Of a stretch of 64,000 bases of DNA, positions 46,059-54,370 are shown in pieces; positions within the stretch are counted from its first letter, which is position 1; each line of letters starts with the position of its first letter. Below the pieces are notes generated by a model. It was not told where the DNA came from, did no database searches, and worked only from the letters and a program-made list of their open reading frames with translations. Location: contig CBFHTK010000005.1 in NCBI GenBank assembly GCA_965658745.1, forward strand, positions 1-64,000, in the 5' to 3' direction. Both the position numbers and the translations under genes were made by a program. The DNA comes from JAHDFB01 sp965658745. GTDB taxonomy: Bacteria > Bacteroidota > Bacteroidia > Chitinophagales > Saprospiraceae.

Positions 46059-47450
46059 ATGAGTAAAGTAGTCGATGCCTCGAGCAAACAATTATTTGGA
46101 CATCCCGTCGGATTATATGTTTTATTTTTTACGGAGATGTGGGAACGCTTTTCCTACTATGGGATGCGAGCATTACTTGTTCTTTATCTGGTACAGGAAG
46201 CAACAGCGGATAACCCTGGTTTAGGCTGGACCGATGGAGAAGCATTAGCACTTTATGGATGGTACACAATGTTTGTTTACGTAGCCTCAATCCCAGGCGG
46301 ATGGATAGCAGATCGATTTTTAGGTCAAAAGAAATCAGTCCTTTATGGAGGCATACTCTTAGTCATTGGACATGGAATACTGGCTGTGGAAGCCATGTGG
46401 GCATTTTATGCTGGACTAGGATTTATTATTGCCGGTGTGGGGATGTTGAAACCCAATATTTCTACCATGGTAGGTGGTCTATATAAGCAAGGAGACATAC
46501 GTCGTGATAAAGGATTTACAATATTCTACATAGGAATAAATTTAGGAGCATTTCTTTCAAGCATTCTTGTCGGTACCGTTGGAGAAGTTTATGGATGGCA
46601 CTATGGTTTTGGTTTAGCTGGAATAGGAATGCTACTTGGATTGGCTGTGTATCTTTTCGGACAACCCTATCTCAAAAACGTGGGAAATTTCTTTGGAACA
46701 TCTATCGATCCAGAAGAAAAGGCAGCTATGCAACGTCCGTTAACTAAAATTGAAAAAGATCGAGTTGTAGTCTTATTAGTGAGTTTCTTATTGGTAATCG
46801 TATTCTGGGGGGCTTTCGAGCAAGCTGGAGGACTTATGAACATATATGCGAGCGAAAATACAAATCGTATGCTCATGGGATTTGAAGTTCCTGCTACATG
46901 GTTCCAATCACTCAATGCATTCTTTATCATTGTATTAGGTACTTCAGTTGCTGCATACTGGGCAACTCGTAAATTGAAAGGCCAATTGTCTACTGGACTG
47001 TTCAAAATGATCATGGGATTGGTCATCATGGGTGCCGGATTCTTCTTCATGACAGCTGCCTCAGCAGAATATGCAAGTAATGGTTCATCTGCAATGTATT
47101 GGCTCGTCCTAGCGTACTTATTCCACACAGTAGGTGAGCTTTGTATCTCTCCTGTGGCATTGTCATACATTACTAAGCTTGCACCATTAAAGTATGGGTC
47201 AATCATGATGGGTGTATATTTCGCAATGACAGGTTTTGGAAATAAACTTGCAGGTCTTCTTGGTGAATCATCTGAGAAATTAGGAGAAATGACAATCTTT
47301 ACTGGAATAGCCGTTTTCAGTATTGCTTTCGGTCTACTAGTTTTAGTCTTCCGTAAAAAATTGGAGGCTCTTACACATGCTGCCGAAGACGATGAGAGAG
47401 AAATGCTCGAACAAGAAGGATATGAGATCTCTGATCCAAGTATTAATTAG
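46059..47450 (+). CDS. POT/PTR-family proton-dependent di/tripeptide transporter
   Basis: The 463-residue membrane protein has the POT signature FFTEMWERFSYYGMRALLVLYL (the ExxER motif in helix 1), GWIADRFLGQKKSVLYGG, and FTIFYIGINLGAFLSSILVG in helix 5, the second POT signature. About 12-14 hydrophobic helices are seen. It imports di- and tripeptides with protons across the inner membrane. A paralogue follows after 52 bp, probably in the same transcript. Confidence 0.93.
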   Translation: MSKVVDASSKQLFGHPVGLYVLFFTEMWERFSYYGMRALLVLYLVQEATADNPGLGWTDGEALALYGWYTMFVYVASIPGGWIADRFLGQKKSVLYGGILLVIGHGILAVEAMWAFYAGLGFIIAGVGMLKPNISTMVGGLYKQGDIRRDKGFTIFYIGINLGAFLSSILVGTVGEVYGWHYGFGLAGIGMLLGLAVYLFGQPYLKNVGNFFGTSIDPEEKAAMQRPLTKIEKDRVVVLLVSFLLVIVFWGAFEQAGGLMNIYASENTNRMLMGFEVPATWFQSLNAFFIIVLGTSVAAYWATRKLKGQLSTGLFKMIMGLVIMGAGFFFMTAASAEYASNGSSAMYWLVLAYLFHTVGELCISPVALSYITKLAPLKYGSIMMGVYFAMTGFGNKLAGLLGESSEKLGEMTIFTGIAVFSIAFGLLVLVFRKKLEALTHAAEDDEREMLEQEGYEISDPSIN

Positions 47451-47502
47451 AATTCAGAATTAGTTTATAAATAACAACGACCAACTAAATAATTGTAAGA
47501 AT

Positions 47503-49539
47503 ATGAGTGAGAAGACAGCAAGCATGTTTGATAGTAAGGTATTAGGCCACCCAGCTGGTTTATTTGTATTGTTCTTCACTGAAATGTGGGAACGATTCTC
47601 TTACTATGGAATGAGAGCTATACTAGTACTATTCCTAATCAGTTCAATCGGAATTGGCGGATGGGATTGGACCTCAAAAGAAGCACTAGCTCTCTACGGA
47701 ACCTACACATCGATGGTATATCTAACACCGATTTTAGGAGGTTATCTGGCAGATAAGCATATTGGATATCGGACTGCCGTAATATGGGGAGCGATTGTGA
47801 TGACTTTGGGTCATGCCTCAATGGCTCTAGAATTTGCAAACATATTCCTTTATATAGGGATCGGACTGCTGATAATAGGGAATGGATTATTTAAGCCAAA
47901 CATTACATCAATTATATCGAACATGTATAAAGACACTCCAGAAAAGAAAGACGNNNNNNNNNNNNNNNNNNNNNNNNNNNNNNNNNNNNNNNNNNNNNNN
48001 NNNNNNNNNNNNNNNNNNNNNNNNNNNNNNNNNNNNNNNNNNNNNNNNNNNNNNNNNNNNNNNNNNNNNNNNNNNNNNNNNNNNNNNNNNNNNNNNNNNN
48101 NNNNNNNNNNNNNNNNNNNNNNNNNNNNNNNNNNNNNNNNNNNNNNNNNNNNNNNNNNNNNNNNNNNNNNNNNNNNNNNNNNNNNNNNNNNNNNNNNNNN
48201 NNNNNNNNNNNNNNNNNNNNNNNNNNNNNNNNNNNNNNNNNNNNNNNNNNNNNNNNNNNNNNNNNNNNNNNNNNNNNNNNNNNNNNNNGTAAATTTCCTA
48301 GAGTTTGGTGGTACTGACTATTCAAACTACTATATAGTCACAGGTGTCCTCGCATTTTTAGTCTTGATTATCTCACGAATCATAAGATATCCTGCTCGGA
48401 CGCGAGATAGAATGATTGCAATCGTGGTATTTGCAGTTATGACTGTCATATTCTGGGCATGTTTTGAACAGGCTGGTGGTTCCATGACTATTTTCGCAAG
48501 TGATTATACAGGTCGAATCATGGCAGGTAGTTGGTCAACAATTTTTATTGTAGTCAATATATTAATTACGGTAGTGCCGATTGCAATTATCACTTGGGTG
48601 CTCTATCTTTTGTTTAAAGTAACATTCAAAAACTATGCGTTAAGTAATATCTTCTTGGGATCGAGTTTTGTGATTATTTGGGCTTTGGTCTTTTGGATGA
48701 TTAATCGAAATTTCAATTCAAATGCTCTCGTTGTAGGATTCGACACTATGGAAGTTATTGATGCGGATGGCGAAAAAAGCTTAGTAAATGTGACTGAGTC
48801 AACTACACTTACAGGAGATGAAGTTTTTACTACAAAAGAAGAGACAATCATAGAACCTGTAGACTTAGCAGTTGGAGATAAATTGAACATAATGGAAGTT
48901 CGAGGGAAATATATCTTTTTAAGTGATGAAAAAGCAGATATAGCTCGAAGCAAGATTCTCGAATCTGGGAAGAAATCTCCAATTATCCAGGCTACCGTAA
49001 AAAGGATAAAAGAAAATGAAGTGGAAATACCAGCTACTTGGTTCGGTATTCTAAATTCTTTATTCATAATTATGTTTGCTCCGCTCTTCTCCAAATGGTG
49101 GGAAAGCAAATACAATCCTAGCGCCGCATCTAAATATGGTTTCGGTCTTATTTTACTCGGTGTTGGATTCGGAGCGCTTGCACTTGGTTCGATGGGAATT
49201 GAATCAGGAGCTAAAGTAGCATCAGTAAGCATCATATGGCTGATCTTGGCTTATCTTTTCCATACTTTAGGTGAACTTTGTTTATCTCCAGTTGCCTTAT
49301 CTTACATAAGTAAGTTGGTGCCTGGTAGGATGATTGCGTTGATGTTTGGTGTATGGTATATTGCCATTGCCATCGGTAACAAAACTGCAGGGGTAATGGG
49401 TGGAAAGATCGAGGAAATAACAAGCCAATTTAGTCTCACGACATTCTTTTTAATCTTTACGATCGTTCCAGCAGTTCTTGGTTTATTAAGTATCCTTGGT
49501 AGCCCACTACTTAAAAAGTTGATGCATGGTGTAAAATAA
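47503..49539 (+). CDS. Second POT/PTR-family peptide transporter, with an assembly gap inside
   Basis: It starts FFTEMWERFSYYGMRAILVLFL like its neighbour and ends with IGNKTAGVMGGKIEEITSQFSL. A run of 335 N (47954-48288) replaces the codons after PNITSIISNMYKDTPEKKD, so helices ~5-8 are unread; the frame is preserved across the gap as estimated. Compared with the first copy it has an extra ~110-residue insertion (DTMEVIDADGEKSLVNVTE to ATVKRIKENEVEIPATWF), predicted to be a soluble beta-rich loop between late helices. That insertion is seen in some Bacteroidota POT proteins. Confidence 0.88.
   Translation: MSEKTASMFDSKVLGHPAGLFVLFFTEMWERFSYYGMRAILVLFLISSIGIGGWDWTSKEALALYGTYTSMVYLTPILGGYLADKHIGYRTAVIWGAIVMTLGHASMALEFANIFLYIGIGLLIIGNGLFKPNITSIISNMYKDTPEKKDXXXXXXXXXXXXXXXXXXXXXXXXXXXXXXXXXXXXXXXXXXXXXXXXXXXXXXXXXXXXXXXXXXXXXXXXXXXXXXXXXXXXXXXXXXXXXXXXXXXXXXXXXXXXXXXXVNFLEFGGTDYSNYYIVTGVLAFLVLIISRIIRYPARTRDRMIAIVVFAVMTVIFWACFEQAGGSMTIFASDYTGRIMAGSWSTIFIVVNILITVVPIAIITWVLYLLFKVTFKNYALSNIFLGSSFVIIWALVFWMINRNFNSNALVVGFDTMEVIDADGEKSLVNVTESTTLTGDEVFTTKEETIIEPVDLAVGDKLNIMEVRGKYIFLSDEKADIARSKILESGKKSPIIQATVKRIKENEVEIPATWFGILNSLFIIMFAPLFSKWWESKYNPSAASKYGFGLILLGVGFGALALGSMGIESGAKVASVSIIWLILAYLFHTLGELCLSPVALSYISKLVPGRMIALMFGVWYIAIAIGNKTAGVMGGKIEEITSQFSLTTFFLIFTIVPAVLGLLSILGSPLLKKLMHGVK
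47954..48288. other. Assembly gap (335 N)
   Basis: All bases are N. The gap lies inside the second POT transporter gene, whose sequence resembles the first copy just upstream, so a repeat collapse between the paralogues may be the cause. Confidence 0.99.
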
Positions 49540-49545
49540 AACTTT

Positions 49546-49749
49546 ATGATACTTCTTCTTCGATTGATTACAGCTGGGTTAGCAGCCTACTTCATCTATA
49601 TGGTGTATCAATGGTGGAATGATAACCATTCACCCTATGTTACCTGTCCGCAATGCGAAGGTGCAGGCGTGTGGTATGTTGTAGGAACAGATGAAGAAGA
49701 GAAATGCATATTGTGCAGAGGGGAAAGAAAAATCGAACGTGAACTTTAA
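49546..49749 (+). CDS. Small membrane-anchored zinc-ribbon protein
   Basis: The 67-residue protein begins with a single transmembrane helix (LLLRLITAGLAAYFIYMVYQWW) and continues with CPQCEGAGVWYV ... CILCRGERKIEREL, two CxxCxG-type knuckles like a single zinc site of the DnaJ central domain. It starts 6 bp after the POT gene and its end overlaps the PdeM-like gene by 11 bp if the GTG start is used. It may assist folding or quality control at the membrane; this is only suggested by the zinc motif. Confidence 0.7.
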   Translation: MILLLRLITAGLAAYFIYMVYQWWNDNHSPYVTCPQCEGAGVWYVVGTDEEEKCILCRGERKIEREL

Positions 49750-50428
49750 GGAAACCAATAGAGAAATCACAACTGGTGTTATTCGTTACTGTTTGAAAGG
49801 TGAAGAACTAGAATTGCATCCATTTGGCTCCATATTCTGGCTGAAGAAGAAATGTCTTCTGGTTTCTGATACACATTTCGGAAAAGTAAGTCATTTTCGC
49901 AAAAATGGCTTGGCAGTCCCTTCGGCAGCAATTCAACAAAATTGGGATCGACTTACAGCTTTAATCGATCACTACAAACCCGAGGAATTGATCTTTCTCG
50001 GAGACCTATTCCACAGCAGTCATAATAATGAGTGGGAAACGTTCCAAATGGTAAGCGACACCTTTCATGAGCTCAAACTTATGCTAATTGAAGGTAATCA
50101 TGATATTCTAGCTCCTCATCTGTATTCTAAAGCAAACATAGAAGTGCAGGAAACTCTTGTTCGTGGGCCATTTATTTTCTCTCATCATCCGCTTGACTCG
50201 GAATCCTTCTACAATATTCACGGTCACATTCACCCCGCAGTCCGACTCAAAGGATCTGGAAGACAAAATATGAAAGTACCCTGCTTTTATTTTGGTCAAG
50301 ACTATGGTATTATGCCTGCTTTTGGAAATTTTACTGGAACGGCAATTATTCCTGTACGAGAAGGAGACCACGTCTTTGCTGTAACTCCAAGCTCAGTTCT
50401 GAGACTTTCTCATACCAATTCTGCTTAA
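49739..50428 (+). CDS. Ligase-associated DNA damage response phosphoesterase (PdeM-like)
   Basis: This calcineurin-like metallophosphoesterase carries VSDTHFGKVSHFRK, EELIFLGDLFHSSHN, LIEGNHDIL, FIFSHHP and IHGHIHPAVRLKG, the five metal-binding blocks, and the overall layout of the PdeM family (TIGR04123-type, recalled). I choose GTG 49739 because residues further upstream in this frame are a shadow of the zinc-ribbon gene; this gives 229 residues. PdeM is usually linked to an ATP-dependent DNA ligase, an Lhr-like helicase and an exonuclease; none is in this window. The last codons belong to a stretch that recurs at 54371. Confidence 0.8.
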   Translation: MNFKETNREITTGVIRYCLKGEELELHPFGSIFWLKKKCLLVSDTHFGKVSHFRKNGLAVPSAAIQQNWDRLTALIDHYKPEELIFLGDLFHSSHNNEWETFQMVSDTFHELKLMLIEGNHDILAPHLYSKANIEVQETLVRGPFIFSHHPLDSESFYNIHGHIHPAVRLKGSGRQNMKVPCFYFGQDYGIMPAFGNFTGTAIIPVREGDHVFAVTPSSVLRLSHTNSA

Positions 50429-50489
50429 AGTTGTGACTTATCTCGATGATCATTTACTGATCTTCTTCGTTAACTTGCCCATCTGAGAC
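50420..50489 (+). repeat. Intergenic repeat module X, copy 1
   Basis: CTGCTTaAAgtTGTgACTTATC through ATGATCATTTACTGATCTTCT to GCAGATC-like sequence matches 54371-54443 with scattered differences. The left end overlaps the last codons and stop of the PdeM-like gene. Confidence 0.6.
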
Positions 50490-50548
50490 AGTAAGTTTCG
50501 GCACATTACCCGAACTATTCGATCCAAATTGCAGGAGTTTTGAGCACT

Positions 50549-50807
50549 GGGAACGGGTGATTAGTACTCTTGATTTTCTGGGAAGTTGTTAGCTTATCAT
50601 CGTTGCTTTTACTTTTTTTGTCCGTCAAAAAAAGTAAGAATAAAACCTCTCTCACTAGAAAACTCGTCTTAGTCCTTGTACTTACAGTCTGATACTTTTA
50701 TACTAGTACTTCCAGCTTACGCGATTCTCCCCGCTATATCCACGTCCCTGTCGCCCCGTATCGCTATACCTTTCATCTCAAACAGTTCTAGTTCGACTTT
50801 TAAAAAC
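50549..50807 (+). repeat. Dispersed intergenic repeat, copy B (hairpin-bearing)
   Basis: It matches 54083-54342 closely and 11258-11470 (opposite strand) more loosely. It starts GGGAACGGGTGATT, then GATTTTCTgGGAAGTTG, the hairpin TTACTTTTTTTG-TCCGT-CAAAAAAAGTAA (50609-50637), ACCTCTCTCACTAGAAAACTCGTC, GATTCTCCCCGCTA, CCACGTCCCTGTC and CTCAAACAGTTCTAGTTCGACTTT. No credible ORF is shared by the copies. The remaining gap 50808-51057 holds no gene; GCGACATTCCAAA near 50980 recurs at 54458. Confidence 0.8.
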
Positions 50808-51057
50808 AATCTTCATACAAGAATTTTCCTCAAATTAGGGTTAAAGACGTCAAACCCGCAAACTAGAAAAATCACGGAGGCAAAGGTCTCCTGACCTCTT
50901 GCCGTCAGCGAAAGCCGAAGATCAAGATATGACTGTGTTTTCGGCCTTGAACATCTATAGACCTTCTATGAACCTATTGCGACATTCCAAAGCAGAATTG
51001 GTGCAAGATTTCGGTGGGTCAAGCCCAAAAGAGTTGAATGATAGTTAACTATATCGC

Positions 51058-51091
51058 ATAAAAAAAACCTTCTCGAAAAACGAAAAGGTTT
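51058..51091 (-). terminator. Rho-independent terminator after tRNA-Phe
   Basis: On the minus strand AAACCTTTTCG-TTTTT-CGAGAAGGTTT forms an 11-bp stem (one mismatch) followed by a long T run. Confidence 0.85.
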
Positions 51092-51095
51092 CTTG

Positions 51096-51168
51096 TGGTA
51101 CCTCCCAGATTCGAACTGGGGACTCATGGATTTTCAGTCCATTGCTCTACCAACTGAGCTAAGGTACC
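51096..51168 (-). tRNA. tRNA-Phe (GAA)
   Basis: On the minus strand the acceptor GGTACCT/AGGTACC is fully paired, the anticodon stem ATGGA/TCCAT holds loop CTGAAAA with anticodon GAA, and the T arm CCCAGTTCGAATCTGGG is perfect. The discriminator is A; CCA is not encoded. A terminator follows 4 bp later. Confidence 0.96.
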
Positions 51169-51320
51169 TCCTTGCTTTTTACAGCGAGCACAAAGTTAGA
51201 TTTCTTTTTCTATTTTACAAGACAGTACAGCAAAAAAAGCCGAAATTCTTACTTGTATTTTTGAAAAAGCTTACCTACTCCTTTCTATATCATTAATGTT
51301 AATATCTAGCCAACAAATAA

Positions 51321-52583
51321 TCAAGCACTTAGATAATAGCGTTCCTTGACTCTGGGACTGAAGATATATATCATAAAACCTAGTGATAAAAGCATATAAG
51401 AAAAAAACAGTATTCTAGATCCGTCAAATAGACCGTCAAAAAACCAAATCTCCCAAATCAAGTAACTAAGTATATAAACCAGCCACTTAAGAGCTTCTCC
51501 CACAAATGCGATCTTACTGCCATCAAGAATACTGGTAAATGTAAAGATTGAAACAAACAAAAATCCTCCAAACCACAGCACTTGCACAACAGTAAAATCA
51601 GACATTCTATTGAAAACTAAAAGCATCAAGCCCAAGTGAATAAATAATTGCGTCCAAGCAAAAGTCTTTAAAACAAGCCCCTTCTCCGAATCGTATTTCT
51701 GGTAAGAATAAACATCTTCAATCGTATACTCTGGAAATCGTTCAACAACGTCTTTTGGGCGAAAGCCCGTCGGTCTAAACCAAAGTGTAAGTTTATCTCT
51801 CCATGAATTTGTGTGCCACGCATCTCTAATCAGAAGCAGCAGGTGCTGAAAATTAATAATGATAGGATTCCAAGTCCTAACTGGCCGCTTGACTCCGTAA
51901 ACAGGCGTCACGTCCTCTAATTCCTCTTGATAAGTTCCAAAAAGCTTGTCCCAAATGATGAAGATAGCAGCAAAATTTCGGTCTAGATATATGTCATTTA
52001 TAGCATGATGCACGCGGTGTGCTGAAGGGGTAACAAGGATATGCTCTAGAAAGCCCATTTTATTGATCAGTTGTGTATGGTACCAAAATTGAGCAAATAA
52101 GTGCAGTGGTGCTACAGTTGCTACAACAATCGTTGGTACACCTAGCAAGGCCATAGGTATATATAAGAATATGAAAATATTGGCAAGGTTTGAAATCGGT
52201 TGTCTAAGGGCACATGCTAAATTGAAATCTTCGCTACTGTGATGAATAACGTGTCGATTCCAGAAAATATTGATACGGTGTTCCCACCTATGTGACCAAT
52301 ACTGAGCGAAATCCTTTAAAATGAAAACAACAACAAATGTCAGAACTCCAACTGGCATAGACATAAGAGCTATGGAGTCTACTAACCAATCGTAGGATAC
52401 GATAATAATGGTTAAACCCAAAACATCCTTGATTGTATTTGTCAATCCAGAGCTCAAAGAAGAAACTACGTCCACGGAGCGGACTACCTTCTTATGCAAG
52501 AGTACAGCAATTGCCCATTCAATTCCGATCAATAAAACGAAAATCGGAATAGCAATATTTAGAATCTTAATGTAGGCTTCCAT
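51321..52583 (-). CDS. Sterol desaturase / fatty acid hydroxylase superfamily membrane protein
   Basis: The 420-residue protein has the His-box diiron motifs of the superfamily: HRWEHRINIFWNRHVIHHSSEDF (first two boxes) and TPSAHRVHHAINDIYLDRNF, with a further WDKLFGTYQEE signature. Four helices flank the boxes, and a C-terminal extension of ~150 residues adds about four more helices. Such enzymes hydroxylate or desaturate lipids using O2 in the membrane. The substrate (fatty acid, carotenoid or hopanoid/sterol) cannot be deduced. It stands alone, divergent from the hsp20 genes. Confidence 0.87.
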   Translation of the reverse strand: MEAYIKILNIAIPIFVLLIGIEWAIAVLLHKKVVRSVDVVSSLSSGLTNTIKDVLGLTIIIVSYDWLVDSIALMSMPVGVLTFVVVFILKDFAQYWSHRWEHRINIFWNRHVIHHSSEDFNLACALRQPISNLANIFIFLYIPMALLGVPTIVVATVAPLHLFAQFWYHTQLINKMGFLEHILVTPSAHRVHHAINDIYLDRNFAAIFIIWDKLFGTYQEELEDVTPVYGVKRPVRTWNPIIINFQHLLLLIRDAWHTNSWRDKLTLWFRPTGFRPKDVVERFPEYTIEDVYSYQKYDSEKGLVLKTFAWTQLFIHLGLMLLVFNRMSDFTVVQVLWFGGFLFVSIFTFTSILDGSKIAFVGEALKWLVYILSYLIWEIWFFDGLFDGSRILFFSYMLLSLGFMIYIFSPRVKERYYLSA

Positions 52584-52680
52584 TACCCAAATTTATGAAA
52601 AAAACTGGCACGTAAGTTCACTTCAAAATTAAAGAAAAGTCAACGTTACTGCCTTTTTGTCACTTAAAAGTAAAACGTTT

Positions 52681-52703
52681 TGTCATATTGGCAGTATACT
52701 TGG
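52681..52703 (+). promoter_or_regulatory. Candidate sigma-54-type promoter of the hsp20 pair
   Basis: TGGCA (52689-52693) and TTGG (52700-52703) have the spacing of a -24/-12 promoter (TGGCAC-N5-TTGC), with one mismatch in each box. A nearby TGTCATATTGGCA gives partial dyad symmetry. The start codon is ~145 nt downstream, leaving a long leader in which TTCAGCT and AGCTGAA can pair. The identification is tentative. Confidence 0.4.
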
Positions 52704-52848
52704 GTTGGATTTGCCAATTTTTCAGCTAAAAACGCAGTGGAACAGCTTTTGCAAATGTGGTATCAAGAATGCAAGCGAAAAAGCTGAATCGAATTCAATA
52801 AAGCTTGCTGGAACTGAAAAACATTATAAATCAAAAATAAATAAACAG

Positions 52849-53292
52849 ATGATTACTTTAAAAAACAGAAATACTAGGCCAACGAACATGCTATGGGATC
52901 CATTTTTCGTAGGACCAAGAAGAGTAGTTTCTAGACCGGCACACGCTCCCACTTCTAGAATAAATACAAATATTATCAAGAATGAAAATGGATTTCAAAT
53001 TCAGTTGGCTGCACCAGGTTTTAAGAAAGACCAGTTAAAATTGGAAATTAAAGACGAAAGGTTAGTCATTAGCTTACAAGTAGAAAAGCCAGAAACTCAA
53101 GATGAAAATAGAACTGAGTCTAGCAATACAAAAGTTCTCACAAGAGAATTCCAGTTTCGTGCTTTTGAAAAGAGTTTCATCATACCGAAAGGTATCGACT
53201 TGAATGAAATAAAAGCAACCTACGAAGCAGGTATTCTAAGTGTCGATCTTGTAAAGAAACCAACATTCGTCAAAACTGTGGAAATTCACTAA
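52849..53292 (+). CDS. Small heat-shock protein, Hsp20 family (first copy)
   Basis: I start at ATG 52849 (MITLKNRNTRPTNMLWDPFF), giving 147 residues; further in-frame codons upstream (to 52657) do not look like protein and would cover the promoter. The alpha-crystallin domain runs from about residue 45 to the end: GFQIQLAAPGFKKDQLKLEIKDERLVIS, FQFRAFEKSFIIP and ATYEAGILSVDL, the last being the usual A-x-x-x-x-G-V/I-L signature. It is an ATP-independent holdase that keeps unfolded proteins soluble. A second hsp20 gene follows after 38 bp. The C-terminal IxI tail motif is not obvious (VKTVEIH). Confidence 0.92.
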   Translation: MITLKNRNTRPTNMLWDPFFVGPRRVVSRPAHAPTSRINTNIIKNENGFQIQLAAPGFKKDQLKLEIKDERLVISLQVEKPETQDENRTESSNTKVLTREFQFRAFEKSFIIPKGIDLNEIKATYEAGILSVDLVKKPTFVKTVEIH

Positions 53293-53330
53293 TCAACTAT
53301 AACATTAACTAACAATCAAAATCTATAATA

Positions 53331-53756
53331 ATGAAAACGTATAACAATCCATTTAGTCTAGCAGTCGATCAATTCCTTAATCACAATCTTTCAGATGTAT
53401 TGGGAGTAGATCTTGCGACCAAACGGCCATTTGCTAATATGCATGAAGAAAACAATCAGTTTGTTCTTGATATTGCAATACCCGGTGTAAAAAAAGAAGA
53501 TATCAATATCGAAGTTAAAGGGGACATGCTAAAAGTTTCAGCTGAAACGAAGCAAGAAACTGAAAACGAGGATAAAGAGAATTCGTTCATAAGAAGAGAA
53601 TTTAATTATAGTTCATTTGAACGAACATTCCGACTCGATGAAACAGCTAATAAAGAGAAGATCAGCGCTGCATACGATGCAGGTGTATTAACTCTGACGA
53701 TTGCAAAAAAAGAAGAGGCCGTGGATAACGGACCGATCAATATAAAGGTGTCCTAA
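53331..53756 (+). CDS. Small heat-shock protein, Hsp20 family (second copy)
   Basis: The 141-residue protein has the alpha-crystallin domain NQFVLDIAIPGVKKEDINIEVKGDMLKVSAE, FIRREFNYSSFERTFRLDE and AAYDAGVLTLTIAKKEE, and ends PINIKVS (an IxI-like IKV motif). It is clearly related to the upstream copy but diverged, and the pair probably forms mixed oligomers. A terminator lies ~100 bp downstream. Confidence 0.94.
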   Translation: MKTYNNPFSLAVDQFLNHNLSDVLGVDLATKRPFANMHEENNQFVLDIAIPGVKKEDINIEVKGDMLKVSAETKQETENEDKENSFIRREFNYSSFERTFRLDETANKEKISAAYDAGVLTLTIAKKEEAVDNGPINIKVS

Positions 53757-53854
53757 TTTTCAATATTAGGAAATACTGACAAGCAACCGAGTTATTGCAT
53801 AGAAGAATCAATAAAGTTAATAGGGATGTTTGGTTGAGTAATGCTCTAGAGCGT

Positions 53855-53887
53855 GAAGCCCTCCCAAATTTGTGGGGGGCTTTTTTG
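53855..53887 (+). terminator. Rho-independent terminator after the hsp20 operon
   Basis: AAGCCCTCCC and GGGGGGCTT pair around an AAATTTGT loop, followed by TTTTTT. Confidence 0.85.
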
Positions 53888-53913
53888 TATGATAAGTATA
53901 ATAATGTCAAATA

Positions 53914-53978
53914 CAGCTTACGCCTTAGTTTGCAGTCGTTTTAGGTCACAATAGATTATCTGACAAATAATACATATT
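53914..53978 (+). repeat. Half copy of the MITE-like palindrome
   Basis: CAGCTTaCGCCTTAgTTTGCAGtCGTTTTAGGTC followed by ATAGATTATCT matches the right half of the element at 14159-14224. The left half is missing, so this copy cannot fold into the long hairpin. The terminal GCGGGTTTAAC sequence is also not conserved. Confidence 0.65.
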
Positions 53979-54039
53979 AGCTCAGTGCAACGCATCGTCG
54001 AAATTCTAGCTCCGCAAGATCAAGCGTTCATGCAACATA

Positions 54040-54077
54040 TCCTTGGACTGAGCGATAATCGAAGTCCTTGGACTGAG
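54040..54077 (+). repeat. Short direct repeat
   Basis: TCCTTGGACTGAG occurs at 54040-54052 and again at 54065-54077, 25 bp apart, just before intergenic repeat copy C. Confidence 0.7.
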
Positions 54078-54082
54078 ATCTC

Positions 54083-54342
54083 TGGGAACGGGTGATTTAT
54101 TGTCTTGATTTTCTCGGAAGTTGGTAGCTTATCCTCGTTGCTCTTACTTTTTTTGTCCGTCAAAAAAAGTAACAAAAAAACCTCTCTCACTAGAAAACTC
54201 GTCCTAGTCCTCCTACTTTCAACGTAATATTTCCTTTGTTGTACTTTCAGCTTTCGAGATTCTCCCCGCTACACCCACGTCCCTGTCCCCCCGAATCTCT
54301 ATATGGTGCATCTCAAACAGTTCTAGTTCGACTTTGAAAAAG
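54083..54342 (+). repeat. Dispersed intergenic repeat, copy C (hairpin-bearing)
   Basis: It is the closest relative of copy B, with the same block order and an identical hairpin TTACTTTTTTTG-TCCGT-CAAAAAAAGTAA at 54144-54172. Differences from copy B are mainly substitutions and short indels between the conserved blocks. With 53978-54082 and 54343-54492 it fills a 736-bp stretch between hsp20 and the RDD gene with no real ORF. Confidence 0.8.
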
Positions 54343-54370
54343 GATAGTGTGAATCAAAAAGCTATGACCA

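Noticed and set aside
47882..48325. Two ORFs made largely of N
   Set aside because: They exist only because ambiguous bases cannot create stops.
50676..50894. 72-residue plus-strand ORF inside repeat copy B
   Set aside because: It is not conserved as protein in copies A and C and is interrupted there; the conservation is of DNA/RNA blocks.
52657..52848. 64-residue N-terminal extension of the first Hsp20
   Set aside because: It has Hsp20-unlike, Cys/Lys-rich composition and overlaps the promoter candidate; the family start is at 52849.
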